Positions 8,770 to 20,243 of a DNA stretch of 64,000 nt are shown here, one piece after another. Made by a program: the position numbers and the translations under genes. Below the pieces are notes generated by a model that saw only the letters and a list, made by a program, of their open reading frames with translations, searched no databases and was not told the origin of the DNA. The stretch's first letter is position 1, and every line of letters starts with the position of its first letter. Origin of the DNA: Pseudomonas fulva (GTDB lineage: Bacteria; Pseudomonadota; Gammaproteobacteria; Pseudomonadales; Pseudomonadaceae); contig NZ_CP082928.1 of NCBI RefSeq assembly GCF_023517795.1, forward strand, positions 4,402,001 through 4,466,000, written 5' to 3'.

Positions 8770-9621
8770 ATGGCAGCACTGCAGACCGGCACCGTCCAGG
8801 CGATCAAGAACAACCAGGCGCAATTGCTGGGTGAATGGAGCAGAGGCCTGGAGGCCAGTGGCTCGACCCGCAATCTCAAGGAGCAGGAGCTGCAACAGCA
8901 GACCAGCGAGTTCCTGCAATTGACCCTGGCTGCGCTAGAAAGCGACAACGGTTCGAACATCGCCACGCCGGGATGGGAGAAGGTACGCCAGTTCCTCGAG
9001 CGCCTGTCGGCCAGCCGTGCCTTGCTCGGCCATGACTCGCACCAGACCGCCGCCTTCATCTTCGCCCTCAAGGGCCCGCTGTTCGCCCTGCTGCAGCGCC
9101 ACTACCGCGACCAGCCCGAGGCGCAGGCGCAGCAATTGCTGGATATCTCCGAGCTGTTCGACAGCCTGGGCATGCATACCATCCGCACCTTCCAGAAATC
9201 CCGCGAGGCGGTGATCAAGCGCCAGCAGGAAGAACTGCTGGAGCTGTCCACCCCGGTGGTCAAGCTGTGGGACGGCATCCTCGCCCTGCCGATGATCGGT
9301 ACCCTGGACTCCCAGCGCACCCAGGTGGTGATGGAGTCGCTGTTGCAGCGCATCGTCGACACCGGCTCGGAGATCGCCATCATCGACATCACCGGCGTGC
9401 CGACCGTCGACACCCTGGTCGCCCAGCACCTGCTCAAGACCGTGACCGCCATTCGCCTGATGGGCGCCGATTGCATCATCAGCGGCATTCGCCCGCAGAT
9501 CGCCCAGACCATCGTGCACCTGGGCCTCGACCTGCAGGGCGTGAGCACCAAGGCCAACCTGGCTGACGCCCTGAAGCTGGCGCTGAGCCGCCAGGGCGTC
9601 AGCCTCGACAAAGTGGTGTGA
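8770..9621 (+). CDS. rsbR: RsbR-type stressosome scaffold/sensor protein
   Basis: A 283-residue protein with an N-terminal helical RsbR sensor domain (about 1-150, globin-like fold in the family) and a C-terminal STAS domain (about 160-280). The STAS part keeps both phosphorylatable threonines known from Bacillus RsbRA: T215 in VPTVDTLVA and T247 in IRPQIAQTIVHLG. In stressosomes RsbR and RsbS build a large complex that holds the kinase RsbT until stress triggers phosphorylation. A TAGGAG ribosome site precedes the ATG. It begins a tightly packed operon of six genes and is followed after 4 bases by rsbS. The sensed signal is unknown. Confidence 0.9.
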   Translation: MAALQTGTVQAIKNNQAQLLGEWSRGLEASGSTRNLKEQELQQQTSEFLQLTLAALESDNGSNIATPGWEKVRQFLERLSASRALLGHDSHQTAAFIFALKGPLFALLQRHYRDQPEAQAQQLLDISELFDSLGMHTIRTFQKSREAVIKRQQEELLELSTPVVKLWDGILALPMIGTLDSQRTQVVMESLLQRIVDTGSEIAIIDITGVPTVDTLVAQHLLKTVTAIRLMGADCIISGIRPQIAQTIVHLGLDLQGVSTKANLADALKLALSRQGVSLDKVV

Positions 9622-9625
9622 GCCC

Positions 9626-9988
9626 ATGGAGCGCATTCCGATTTTGCGGATGGGTGAGTTCCTGCTGGTGACCATCCAGGTCGACATGCACGACCAACTG
9701 GCCCTGACCCTGCAGGACGACCTCGCCGAGCTGATCAGCAAGACTTCGGCCCGCGGCGTGTTGATCGACATCTCCGCGCTGGACATGGTCGATTCGTTCA
9801 TCGGCCGGATGATCGGCACCATTTCCGGCCTGTCACGCATCATGGACGCCGAAACCATGCTGGTCGGCATGCAGCCGGCGGTCGCCATCACCCTGGTGGA
9901 GCTGGGCATGACCCTGCCGGGCGTGAGCACCGCGCTGGATGTCGAGCGCGGCATGCAGCGCCTGCGCGAACGAGTGGCGCGGCGATGA
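9626..9988 (+). CDS. rsbS: RsbS-type STAS-only stressosome antagonist
   Basis: A 120-residue single STAS domain. The conserved phosphorylation site is S57 in ALDMVDSFIGRM, equivalent to Ser59 of Bacillus RsbS; RsbT phosphorylates this serine to release itself from the complex. The gene starts 4 bases after rsbR and overlaps rsbT by ATGA. Domain content and gene order (R-S-T) match stressosome modules exactly. Confidence 0.92.
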   Translation: MERIPILRMGEFLLVTIQVDMHDQLALTLQDDLAELISKTSARGVLIDISALDMVDSFIGRMIGTISGLSRIMDAETMLVGMQPAVAITLVELGMTLPGVSTALDVERGMQRLRERVARR

Positions 9989-10389
9989 TCGTACGCAGCA
10001 GTGGTACCCAGCCGATCGCCATCGAGCAGGACGTGGTGCTGGCCCGCCAGACCACCCGCAAGCTGGCCAGCGAGTGCGGCATGCGGTTGATCGACCTGAC
10101 CAAGCTGGTCACCGCGGTCAGCGAGCTGGCGCGCAATACCATGGTCTACGGCGGCGGCGGCGACATGGACTGGCAGGTGCTCGACGACAGCACCCGCGTC
10201 GGCCTGCGCCTGACCTTTCGCGACGAAGGCCCGGGCATCCCCGACCTCAAGCTGGCGATGACCGATGGCTGGACCTCCGGCAACGGCCTGGGCCTCGGCC
10301 TCACCGGCGCCAAGCGCCTGGTCGACGAATTCGAACTGGACACCGAGCCGGGCAAAGGCACCAGGATCACGATCACCCGATGGACATGA
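9985..10389 (+). CDS. rsbT: RsbT-type serine/threonine kinase
   Basis: A 134-residue GHKL-fold kinase. The N box (ELARN, 47-51), the D-containing G1 box (FRDEGPGIPD, D80) and the glycine-rich GNGLGLGL segment are intact, so ATP binding is expected. It should phosphorylate RsbS and RsbR and, when released, activate a downstream partner. It overlaps rsbS by 4 bases and the next gene by about 10, indicating coupled translation. Confidence 0.93.
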   Translation: MIVRSSGTQPIAIEQDVVLARQTTRKLASECGMRLIDLTKLVTAVSELARNTMVYGGGGDMDWQVLDDSTRVGLRLTFRDEGPGIPDLKLAMTDGWTSGNGLGLGLTGAKRLVDEFELDTEPGKGTRITITRWT

Positions 10390-11396
10390 ACATCAGCGGC
10401 AGCGTCACCCAGGTGCTGCCCATCGACGACGACAGCCAGGTCGGCCATGCCCGACGCAGCGCACAGAAGCTGGCCGAAGGGCAGGGGTTCGACGCGTCCG
10501 ACGCCGGCCGCGTAGCGCTGGTGGCCACCGAGCTGGCTAGCAACCTGCTCAAGCATGCCGGGCGTGGCGAACTGCACCTGCGGGTGTTGCCGCGCAGCAA
10601 TGGTGCCGGGGTGGAAATCGTCGCCGTGGACCGCGCCGCCGGGTTCGACCTCGACGCCTGCCTGGCCGACGGCTACTCCACGGGCGGTACCCAGGGCATC
10701 GGCCTGGGGGCGATCACCCGCCAGGCGGACGTGTTCGATGCCTACGCCGATGGCCGCGGCGCCGTGCTGCTCGCGCGCTTCTATCCGCGCTCGGCCAGGA
10801 AGCCCGATCTGCCGATCGGCGTCAGCCAGCACGCGCTCAATGGCGACCCGGCCTGCGGCGACGGCTGGCACCTGGTGCTGGGGGAGCAGGCCATCAGCGC
10901 GCTGGTGGTCGACGGCCTGGGCCACGGCGAAGAAGCGCAGCAGGCCGCGGTGCTGTGCAGCAATGCCTTTGCCCAGGGGCCGTTCAACGATCCGCTGTTG
11001 CTGATCGATGACCTGCACCGCGCCATGCAGGGCTCGCGCGGTGGCGCGGTGGCCATCGCCCAGGCCCGGCTCGACAGCGGTCAGCTGCGCTTCGTCGGCA
11101 TCGGCAACATCACCGCCAACCTGATCAGCGCCGACAAGTCCCGCGGCATGGCCTCGCACCCCGGCATCGTCGGCGGCCAGTACCGCAAGGCGCAGCCGTT
11201 CGACTTCGAACAGGTCACCGGGCAGTTGCTGATCATGCACAGCGATGGCCTGCAGTCGCGCTGGAACCTGGGCGACTACCCGGGGCTGGCCTACCGACAT
11301 CCGGCGGTGATCGCCGCCGTGCTGCACCGAGATTTCTGCCGCGGCCGTGACGATGTCACGGTCGTGGTCATCGCCCTGGAGGCCGTTCATGGCTGA
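10380..11396 (+). CDS. RsbW-like GHKL domain fused to RsbX/SpoIIE-type PP2C phosphatase
   Basis: 338 residues in two parts. Residues ~10-135 form an anti-sigma-factor-kinase-like ATPase domain, with an N box ELASN (51-55), VDRAAGFD and GGTQGIGLGA. Residues ~150-338 form a PP2C-type phosphatase with the metal-binding DGLGHG (D178), the later MHSDGL and the C-terminal GRDDVTVVV. In Bacillus the phosphatase RsbX resets the stressosome by dephosphorylating RsbR and RsbS. Here that activity is physically joined to a second GHKL domain that may bind ATP or a partner. A second ATG 6 bases downstream (10386) is possible. It overlaps the histidine kinase gene by 8 bases. Confidence 0.88.
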   Translation: MDMNISGSVTQVLPIDDDSQVGHARRSAQKLAEGQGFDASDAGRVALVATELASNLLKHAGRGELHLRVLPRSNGAGVEIVAVDRAAGFDLDACLADGYSTGGTQGIGLGAITRQADVFDAYADGRGAVLLARFYPRSARKPDLPIGVSQHALNGDPACGDGWHLVLGEQAISALVVDGLGHGEEAQQAAVLCSNAFAQGPFNDPLLLIDDLHRAMQGSRGGAVAIAQARLDSGQLRFVGIGNITANLISADKSRGMASHPGIVGGQYRKAQPFDFEQVTGQLLIMHSDGLQSRWNLGDYPGLAYRHPAVIAAVLHRDFCRGRDDVTVVVIALEAVHG

Positions 11397-12264
11397 GCCC
11401 GAAAACCTGAGCCACGCCGAGCAGGCCGCACTGATCGCCCAGTTGCGCAGCGAGAGCGCCGCGCTGCGCGAAGAGCTCGAGGAAACCAACCAGGGCGTGC
11501 TGGCCCTGTACGCCGAGCTCGACAACCAGGCCGAGGAGTTGCGCCAGGCATCGGATCTGAAAAGCCGTTTCCTGTCCTACATGAGCCATGAGTTCCGCAC
11601 CCCGCTGGGCTCGATCCTGAGCATCACCAGCCTGCTCAGCGACGAGCTGGACGGCCCGCTGAGCGCCGAGCAGCACCGCCAGGTCGCCTTCGTCAGCACC
11701 GCCGCCCGGGAGCTGAGCGACATGGTCGACGACCTGCTCGACCTGGCCAAGATCGAGGCGGGGCGGATCAGCATTTCCCCGGCCTGGTTCGACATGCTCG
11801 ACCTGTTCTCGGCGCTGCGCGGCATGTTCCGGCCCATCGTCGATGCCCGCGCGGTGGACCTGATCTTCGAAGAGCCGGTGGGCCTGCCGCGCCTGTACAG
11901 CGACGACAAGAAGCTCGCGCAGATCCTGCGCAACTTCATTTCCAACTCCCTGAAGTTCACCGCCCTTGGCGAGGTGCGGATCTCGGCACACCTGGAAGGC
12001 ACCGACCGCATCCGGTTCGCGGTCAGCGACACCGGCATTGGCATTCCCGCCGAGCTGCACGACACCCTGTTCGAGGATTTCTCGCAGATCGACTCGCCCC
12101 TGCAGAAACGCCTGCGCGGTACCGGCCTGGGCCTGTCGCTGTGCAAGCGTTTCGCGGCGCTGCTCGGCGGCGAGGTGGGGGTGCAGAGCGAGCCCGGCGT
12201 CGGCTCGGTGTTCTCGGTGATCATTCCGCTGGCCATCGCCGTCGAGGTCGCCGATGAACACTGA
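11389..12264 (+). CDS. Sensor-less histidine kinase of the stressosome operon
   Basis: 291 residues without any transmembrane or PAS segment. An N-terminal coiled coil (about 10-58) leads into a HisKA domain with phospho-acceptor H67 in SYMSHEFRTPLGS, then a full HATPase (NFISNSLKF, SDTGIGIP, GTGLGLSLCK). With no input domain, its activity is probably set by a protein partner, plausibly RsbT or its relatives. The ATG at 11389 sits inside the previous gene's end, and the stop lies past the next start (12254), so coupling is tight. It is the apparent bridge from partner switching to phosphorelay. Confidence 0.9.
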   Translation: MAEPENLSHAEQAALIAQLRSESAALREELEETNQGVLALYAELDNQAEELRQASDLKSRFLSYMSHEFRTPLGSILSITSLLSDELDGPLSAEQHRQVAFVSTAARELSDMVDDLLDLAKIEAGRISISPAWFDMLDLFSALRGMFRPIVDARAVDLIFEEPVGLPRLYSDDKKLAQILRNFISNSLKFTALGEVRISAHLEGTDRIRFAVSDTGIGIPAELHDTLFEDFSQIDSPLQKRLRGTGLGLSLCKRFAALLGGEVGVQSEPGVGSVFSVIIPLAIAVEVADEH

Positions 12265-14197
12265 CAGCCGCGTCCTGATCGTCGACGACAACGCCGCCAC
12301 CCGCTATGCCCTGCGCCGGCGCCTGGAGCGTCACGGTTACCAGGTGCTCGAAGCCGGCACGGGCAGCGACGGCCTGGCGCTGATTCGCGGCGACGCGATC
12401 GATGCCCTGGTGCTCGACGTCAACCTTCCGGACATGAGCGGCTTCGACATTGTCCGCACCCTGCGCAGCGAACCGCGCACCGCGCTGCTCCCGGTGATCC
12501 ACGTGTCCGCCGCTTCGATTCTGACAGGCGATATCGTCACCGGCCTGGAGGCGGGCGCCGACGCCTATCTGGTGCATCCGGTCGACCCGGACGTGCTGCT
12601 GGCCACCTTGCGTACCCTGCTGCGCGTGCGGGTGACCGAAGACGCCCTGCGTGCCAGTGAGGCGCGTTTTCGGGAGATCTTCGTCAACGTCAGCGCACCC
12701 ATCGCCGTGCTGGACGCCAACCTGGCGGTGCATGAGTGCAACCACGCCTTCGCCCAGTTGATCGATGGCGACGTGGCCGACCTGGGCCTTAGCCAGTGCT
12801 TTGCCGATGGCCAGGCCGCCATGCTCGACGAGTTGCGCGGGCGGCTGGCGGCGGGCGAGCGCTGGCGAGGCTCGCTGACCATGCAGGTGCATGGCGAGGC
12901 GCGGGAAACCGAGTGGCAGCTCTCGCCCTATCGGGATTCGGCGTTGAGCCTGGTGTTCGTCGAGGACGTGACCGAGCACCGCCGCCGCGAGCGCCTGCAC
13001 AAGGCCCAACTGGACGACGCCACCACCCAGTTGGCCCACGAGGTGGCCGAGCGCGCGCGTACCGAAGCGCAGCTGTTGCAGATGCAGAAGATGGAGGCGC
13101 TGGGCAACCTCACGGGCGGCATCGCCCACGACTTCAACAACATGCTCACCGGCATCATCACCAGCCTGGAGCTGATCCAGAAACGGGTGGGCGAGCACCG
13201 CCTGGATCGCGTGCAGCTGTATACCGACGCGGCCCTCAATTCGGCGATGAGCGCCGCCGCGCTGACCCACCGCCTGCTGGCCTTCGCGCGCAAGCAGCCG
13301 CTGGACAACCGCGCGGTGGACGTCAACGAGCGCATCCGTTCGCTGGAAGACATGCTGATGCGGACCATCGGCGAGCAGATTTCCCTGACCCTGGAGCTCA
13401 ACGGCAAGCCGTCGATCGCCCTGGTCGACCCCAGCCAGCTGGAAAGCGCGGTGCTCAACCTGGTGATCAACGCCCGTGACGCGCTGCCCCAGGGCGGCCA
13501 TATCTGGGTGACCACCTACACCGCCCATTCCAGCGGAGACCCGAACCTGGCCGACGGCGCCTATATCGCCCTGTCGGTGCGCGATGACGGCACCGGCATC
13601 GAGCATGCATTGATCGACAAGGTGTTCGACCCGTTCTTCACCACCAAGCCGGTAGGCCAGGGGACCGGGCTGGGGCTGTCGACCATCTACGGCTTCGCCC
13701 GCCAGTCCGGGGGGCATGCGGGCATCCGCAGCGCGCCCGGGCGCGGCACCGAAGTGACCGTCATGCTGCCGGTCAGCAGCGAACCGCTGGTCGTCCAGGG
13801 GGCCGTCGAGCAGGCGGACTACCTTGGCGCCGGTGAGTACGTGCTGATCGTCGAGGACGTGCCCTCGGTACGCTCGTTCGTGGCCGAGGTGCTCGAGGAG
13901 GCGGGCTACCGCTGTATCCAGGCCGGTGATGTGGAAACTGCACTGGTTCACCTGCAAGGCGATGGGCAGATCGACCTGCTGCTCACCGATGTGGGCCTGC
14001 CGCGCATGAACGGCCGCGAACTGGCCGAGCGGGCGCGCACCCTGCGCCAGGGCCTGCCGATCCTGTTCATGACCGGCTACGCCGAGAAGGCCATCAACCG
14101 CGAGGTGTTCCTGGGGCGTGGCATGGAACTGCTGGCCAAGCCGTTCAAGATGAACGAGCTGCTGGAAAAGGTGCGGGCCTCGCTTCCCGAACACTGA
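12254..14197 (+). CDS. Hybrid histidine kinase REC-PAS-HisKA-HATPase-REC
   Basis: 647 residues. An N-terminal receiver has D55 in LVLDVNLPDMSG, a PAS domain lies around 135-240, and a coiled coil leads to HisKA with H292 in GGIAHDFNNML. The HATPase carries NLVINARDAL, DDGTGI and GTGLGLST. A C-terminal receiver has D579 in LLTDVGLPRMNG and the switch lysine in LAKPFKM. The front receiver could accept phosphate from the upstream kinase and gate this kinase. No DNA-binding output is present, so the final effector must be encoded elsewhere. It is the last gene of the rsbR operon. Confidence 0.92.
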   Translation: MNTDSRVLIVDDNAATRYALRRRLERHGYQVLEAGTGSDGLALIRGDAIDALVLDVNLPDMSGFDIVRTLRSEPRTALLPVIHVSAASILTGDIVTGLEAGADAYLVHPVDPDVLLATLRTLLRVRVTEDALRASEARFREIFVNVSAPIAVLDANLAVHECNHAFAQLIDGDVADLGLSQCFADGQAAMLDELRGRLAAGERWRGSLTMQVHGEARETEWQLSPYRDSALSLVFVEDVTEHRRRERLHKAQLDDATTQLAHEVAERARTEAQLLQMQKMEALGNLTGGIAHDFNNMLTGIITSLELIQKRVGEHRLDRVQLYTDAALNSAMSAAALTHRLLAFARKQPLDNRAVDVNERIRSLEDMLMRTIGEQISLTLELNGKPSIALVDPSQLESAVLNLVINARDALPQGGHIWVTTYTAHSSGDPNLADGAYIALSVRDDGTGIEHALIDKVFDPFFTTKPVGQGTGLGLSTIYGFARQSGGHAGIRSAPGRGTEVTVMLPVSSEPLVVQGAVEQADYLGAGEYVLIVEDVPSVRSFVAEVLEEAGYRCIQAGDVETALVHLQGDGQIDLLLTDVGLPRMNGRELAERARTLRQGLPILFMTGYAEKAINREVFLGRGMELLAKPFKMNELLEKVRASLPEH

Positions 14198-14551
14198 TCG
14201 ATGCGTCCACCGCCCGGTGGACCTCGGGCCGCGTTCGGCGGCCCCGCTACGCTCATGATGCCCGGCGCCGACCGGTCGGCTGAGCGGCTTTGTCTTCCCC
14301 TTCTCCAGACCTTACGCCAGACGAACGGCCCGTCCCCTGGGCGCCCTGTGCCGGCCGCGGACCGCAACGGGCGCGTCGCCTGATCGCGAATATTTACAAA
14401 ATTTACAGTTTTGCAGTCGGCCGCCGATAGGGTGGGTCACGCCGCAGGAACCGCCGCCATCTGCGCCGCGGTTTCCAACGCGCTTGTGGCAAGCGCCCGG
14501 GCGCACGTGACCAGAGGGCTTTGGCCTTATCGCACTATCAGGGAGTTCGTC
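14198..14551. other. Intergenic region before the HBM chemoreceptor
   Basis: 354 bases without a credible gene. A small CCACC/GGTGG hairpin follows the hybrid-kinase stop. An AT-rich stretch (AATATTTACAAAATTTACAG) near 14388-14409 stands out from the GC-rich context and may mark the chemoreceptor promoter. A GGGAG ribosome site precedes 14552. Confidence 0.45.
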
Positions 14552-16510
14552 ATGTCCGTTGCCAACCTACTGCTCAACATGAGCGTCAAGAAGAAGCTGT
14601 TCAGCGGTTTCGGCCTGATCCTGGCCATCACCTTGGCCATCGTCTGGGTCGGCCAGTCGGCCCTGCAGACCACCTTGCGACGCTTCGACGTCCTGCTGGG
14701 GGTGAGCAGCATCGATGCCAAGCTGACCGAGGCCCGCCAGCAGGAAAAGAACTACCTGCTGCGCGACGACGACAGCTACATGCAGCAGGCCATCACGCTG
14801 ACCGAGCAGATCCAGCAACAGGCCAAGGCCAGTGAAGAGCAGATGCAGCGCCCGCAGAACAAGGCGTTGATGCGCAAGATCCAGGAGGACGTGCAGGGCT
14901 ATCGCGATGAATTGCAGAGCCTCCAGCAAGCCACCGACAGTAGCCAGTCGGCGCAGGCGGCCATGGAGAATGCGGCCCGCGCTGCGCTCGAGCGTTTCTC
15001 GGTGCTGGAGACGCGCCTGCGCCAGGCCGCCGTCGAGCAGATTCGCCTGACCGGCGACCAGACCAGTATCGACGTACTGAACCAGGCCAACCAGGCCAAT
15101 TCCCTGGCCATGGAGCTGCTCGAAGCGCGCCGCCGGGAGAAGGATTTCCTGCTGCGCAAGGACGAGCAATACGCCACCTTGCTGCAGCAGCACTTCGCAT
15201 CGCTGGAGCAAAAGGGCCGCAGCCTGACCCGTGAGCTCCGCAACCCCACCGATCAGGCGGACGTGGAGGCAGCGCTGGCCCAGCTGCAGCAGTACAACCA
15301 GCAGTTCGGCAACATGCGCAAGGCGATCGCCGACTACGCCACCACCGAAGACGACATGACCCAGCGCGCCCGGCAGGTGGCGGCCAGCTCCAGTCAAGCC
15401 TTGGAACTGCAGTTCGGCCTGCTCAACAGCGATGCCAGTCAGGCCAAGACGCTGCTGTTCAGCGCCGCGGCCATCGCTTTCGTACTGGGCGTGCTGTGCG
15501 CGCTGCTGATCACTCGCCTGATCGTCGGCCCGTTGCAGCGTGTGGTCGGCGTGGCGCGCCAGGTGGCCAACGGCGACCTGTCCAGCGATATCGTGGCGGA
15601 CCGCCGCGACGAGCTGGGCCAGTTGATGCAGGCCATGCAGGACATGACCCTGAGCCTGCGCGACCTGCTGGGGCGCCTGGGCAATGGCGTGGCACAACTG
15701 GCCACGGCGGCCGAGGAGCTGTCGGCGGTGACCGAGCAGACCAGCGCCGGGGTCGCGCAGCAGCGCATGGAAACCGAGCAGGTGGCCACCGCGATGAACG
15801 AGATGACCGCCACTGTGCTCGACGTGGCGCGCAATGCCGAATCGGCCGCGCAATACGCCCGTAACGCCGACGAACAGACCCAGGAGGGCCAGCAGACCGT
15901 GCAGCAGGCGGTATCGCGCATCGAGACCCTGGCCATGTCCATCGAGGACTCGGCCCATGCCATCGAGTCGCTCAAGCATGACAGCGGCAATATCGGCACC
16001 GTGCTCGACGTGATCAAGGGCATCGCCGAACAGACCAACCTGCTGGCCCTCAACGCCGCCATCGAAGCGGCGCGGGCGGGTGAGTCGGGGCGTGGTTTCG
16101 CCGTGGTGGCCGATGAGGTTCGCGCCCTGGCACGGCGTACCCAGGAGTCCACCGAGCAGATCGAAGGGTTGATCGTAACCCTGCAGAGCGGCGCGGAAAA
16201 AGCCGTGGCGATGATGGGCCAGAGCTGCACCCAGGCGCAAACCACGGTGCATGCCGCCAAGCAGGCCAACGGCGCGCTGAACGCGATCAATGCCGCGGTC
16301 TCGGAAATCCAGCAGATGAACCAGCAGATCGCCACCGCCGCCGAGCAGCAGAGTTCGGTGGCCGAGGAGATCAACCGCAGCGTGTCGAGCATCCGCGACG
16401 TGGCCGAGCAGTCGTCGGCCGCCACCGAGGAGACCTCGGCGGCCAGCATCGACCTGGCCCGCCTGGGCGCGGATCTGCAGGCCCAGGTCAACCGCTTCAA
16501 ACTGGCGTGA
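14552..16510 (+). CDS. Methyl-accepting chemotaxis protein with HBM-type periplasmic domain
   Basis: 652 residues. TM1 lies near residues 14-36, and a long helical periplasmic region (about 40-310) contains two stacked helical modules with [14 protein letters not shown] and [17 protein letters not shown]. This duplicated motif is characteristic of helical bimodular (HBM) sensors such as organic-acid receptors of Pseudomonas. TM2 is near 312-334, followed by HAMP and an intact signalling tip [21 protein letters not shown] chose the ATG at 14552, preceded by GGGAG; upstream in-frame sequence lacks family resemblance. Ligand class (carboxylates) is by family analogy only. Confidence 0.92.
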   Translation: MSVANLLLNMSVKKKLFSGFGLILAITLAIVWVGQSALQTTLRRFDVLLGVSSIDAKLTEARQQEKNYLLRDDDSYMQQAITLTEQIQQQAKASEEQMQRPQNKALMRKIQEDVQGYRDELQSLQQATDSSQSAQAAMENAARAALERFSVLETRLRQAAVEQIRLTGDQTSIDVLNQANQANSLAMELLEARRREKDFLLRKDEQYATLLQQHFASLEQKGRSLTRELRNPTDQADVEAALAQLQQYNQQFGNMRKAIADYATTEDDMTQRARQVAASSSQALELQFGLLNSDASQAKTLLFSAAAIAFVLGVLCALLITRLIVGPLQRVVGVARQVANGDLSSDIVADRRDELGQLMQAMQDMTLSLRDLLGRLGNGVAQLATAAEELSAVTEQTSAGVAQQRMETEQVATAMNEMTATVLDVARNAESAAQYARNADEQTQEGQQTVQQAVSRIETLAMSIEDSAHAIESLKHDSGNIGTVLDVIKGIAEQTNLLALNAAIEAARAGESGRGFAVVADEVRALARRTQESTEQIEGLIVTLQSGAEKAVAMMGQSCTQAQTTVHAAKQANGALNAINAAVSEIQQMNQQIATAAEQQSSVAEEINRSVSSIRDVAEQSSAATEETSAASIDLARLGADLQAQVNRFKLA

Positions 16511-16679
16511 GCGGCAGCCGCTGAGCCACCTCGGCGCGCGGGCCACCGCGCGTCGTCGCAGCGGCGCGGGGTGGTGGCCATTGCCGCAGATAAATTGCCG
16601 GTTCGGTGGCAAAAAACCGCCAGACAGGCTTCAATGGCGCCTCGCTTCGCTTCTTCCCTCTGCCGGCCTGGGTCCTATC

Positions 16680-19142
<2,463 letters not shown>

Positions 19143-19160
19143 GCCCGGCATCGCCGTCCC

Positions 19161-19544
19161 TCAGGCGGGCTCTCCGGACTTGGGAAAATACAGCTCCAGC
19201 AGCTTGCGTGCGGATTTCTTGATCGCCGTGTCCAGGTCGACGGTGGAGAACCAGCGGCAATCGGCGATTTCGTTCAGCGGCCGTGCGGCCAGGGTTTCCG
19301 GCACCGCTACGCGAAAGACATGGTGGGGGCGGCTGTCGAATTGGTGCAGGGCCAGAAATTCCAGGGCCTGGCTGTCCAGCCCGGTTTCCTCGCACAGTTC
19401 GCGCAACGCCGCTTCGGCCGGCCCTTCGTTGGCTTCGATCTTGCCGCCTGGCAGTGTCCATTTCGCGTCGGCCTTGCGCACCAGCAGGACTTTGCCCTGC
19501 TGGTGGCAGATCACGGTGGCGCGGTGTTTGGCGGATTTGATCAT
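19161..19544 (-). CDS. NUDIX hydrolase
   Basis: 127 residues. The NUDIX box is complete and canonical, from G34 through E40, R48-E49, E52-E53 to G55. It should hydrolyse a nucleoside diphosphate linked to another moiety, using Mg2+; the substrate is not predictable. The ATG at 19544 is preceded by a GGGAA site and starts the MIKSAKHRATVI strand; a longer upstream frame is not supported. It converges on the hybrid kinase at 19142 with an 18-base gap. Confidence 0.9.
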   Translation of the reverse strand: MIKSAKHRATVICHQQGKVLLVRKADAKWTLPGGKIEANEGPAEAALRELCEETGLDSQALEFLALHQFDSRPHHVFRVAVPETLAARPLNEIADCRWFSTVDLDTAIKKSARKLLELYFPKSGEPA

Positions 19545-19752
19545 GGTGTTCCCGTACGTCGGTTGCAGTGTTCTTACAGGGTGCGGGAACGGCGAAAAGT
19601 TCGGATTGTTTGACCAATAACCGCCATCGCCGCCACGCCCCACAGTTCGACTGTAGACGCTTGCGCCGAGGATTTCAGTCACCACGCCTGCCGTGTGTCG
19701 AATCGGTCACGACTTGTCCTCGGCGATCCCGGTGTTGGTGGGCCGGGTTCGC

Positions 19753-19980
19753 TCAGAAGGCGCCGCCGATCGGGTACTCGACCACCAGGTACAGGCGATC
19801 GATGTCAGCACCGGCTTGCGCGGCGTTGGCACGGTGGGCGACGTGGGAGAGGGCGACCGACAGGTCCTTGGCCGCGCCGCCGGGCACCTGGTAGCGCAGC
19901 TCGATATCACGCTCCCAGTGTTTGCCGCCGTCACCCTGTTGCGGCACGTAGCGCCCGCTTTGCCCATCATAGGGGGCTAG
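19753..19980 (-). pseudogene. 3' fragment of an OprD-family porin
   Basis: The last ~75 codons of a porin, ending in EYPIGGAF with the C-terminal phenylalanine typical of outer-membrane barrels. The segments GDGGKHWERDIELRY and AAKDLSVALSHVAHRAN are standard OprD-family C-terminal strands. It has no start of its own and is separated from its 5' part by the 263-bp element at 19981-20243. Confidence 0.88.
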
Positions 19981-20243
19981 GGTCTGTTGCCGTTTCAGCG
20001 CGAGCCGCGTTGCCGCGAGAAATGGCCTCCGGTTAGGCGCAGGACGCCGGGAATGGTTGCTCCCTTGCCAAGTCCTGCAACGACAGCGGAGGCCATTTCC
20101 CGCGCAACCCGCAGGGCTGGGCCCGTTTTGTCGCGATGCGGCGTTTCTCGCCGGCTCATTTAGCCCGCTAAACTTCGCGGCTCGTGCCTTGCCTCGCGGC
20201 AAAACGGGCTCCGGCGCGGCCGTGCATGAAACGGCAACAGACC
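19981..20243. mobile_element. 263-bp MITE-like element with 17-bp terminal inverted repeats
   Basis: The ends are perfect 17-bp inverted repeats, GGTCTGTTGCCGTTTCA at 19981-19997 and its complement at 20227-20243. The element is flanked on both sides by CTAG (19977-19980 and 20244-20247), which looks like a 4-bp target duplication. No transposase is encoded. Inside are two long hairpins: 20019-20031 pairs with 20087-20099 (13 bp perfect), and 20121-20136 pairs with 20194-20209 (15 of 16). It splits an OprD-type porin gene. Terminal repeats and CTAG target recall IS5-like elements, so such a transposase may have moved it in trans (inference). Confidence 0.88.

Noticed and set aside
12221..14194. 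A 657-codon minus-strand open frame
   Set aside because: It is antisense to the hybrid kinase with its intact REC, HisKA and HATPase motifs; no recognisable domain.
16581..16679. A TTG start giving a longer hybrid kinase
   Set aside because: The added 33 residues are low-complexity-like and not part of any domain; kept only as an alternative.
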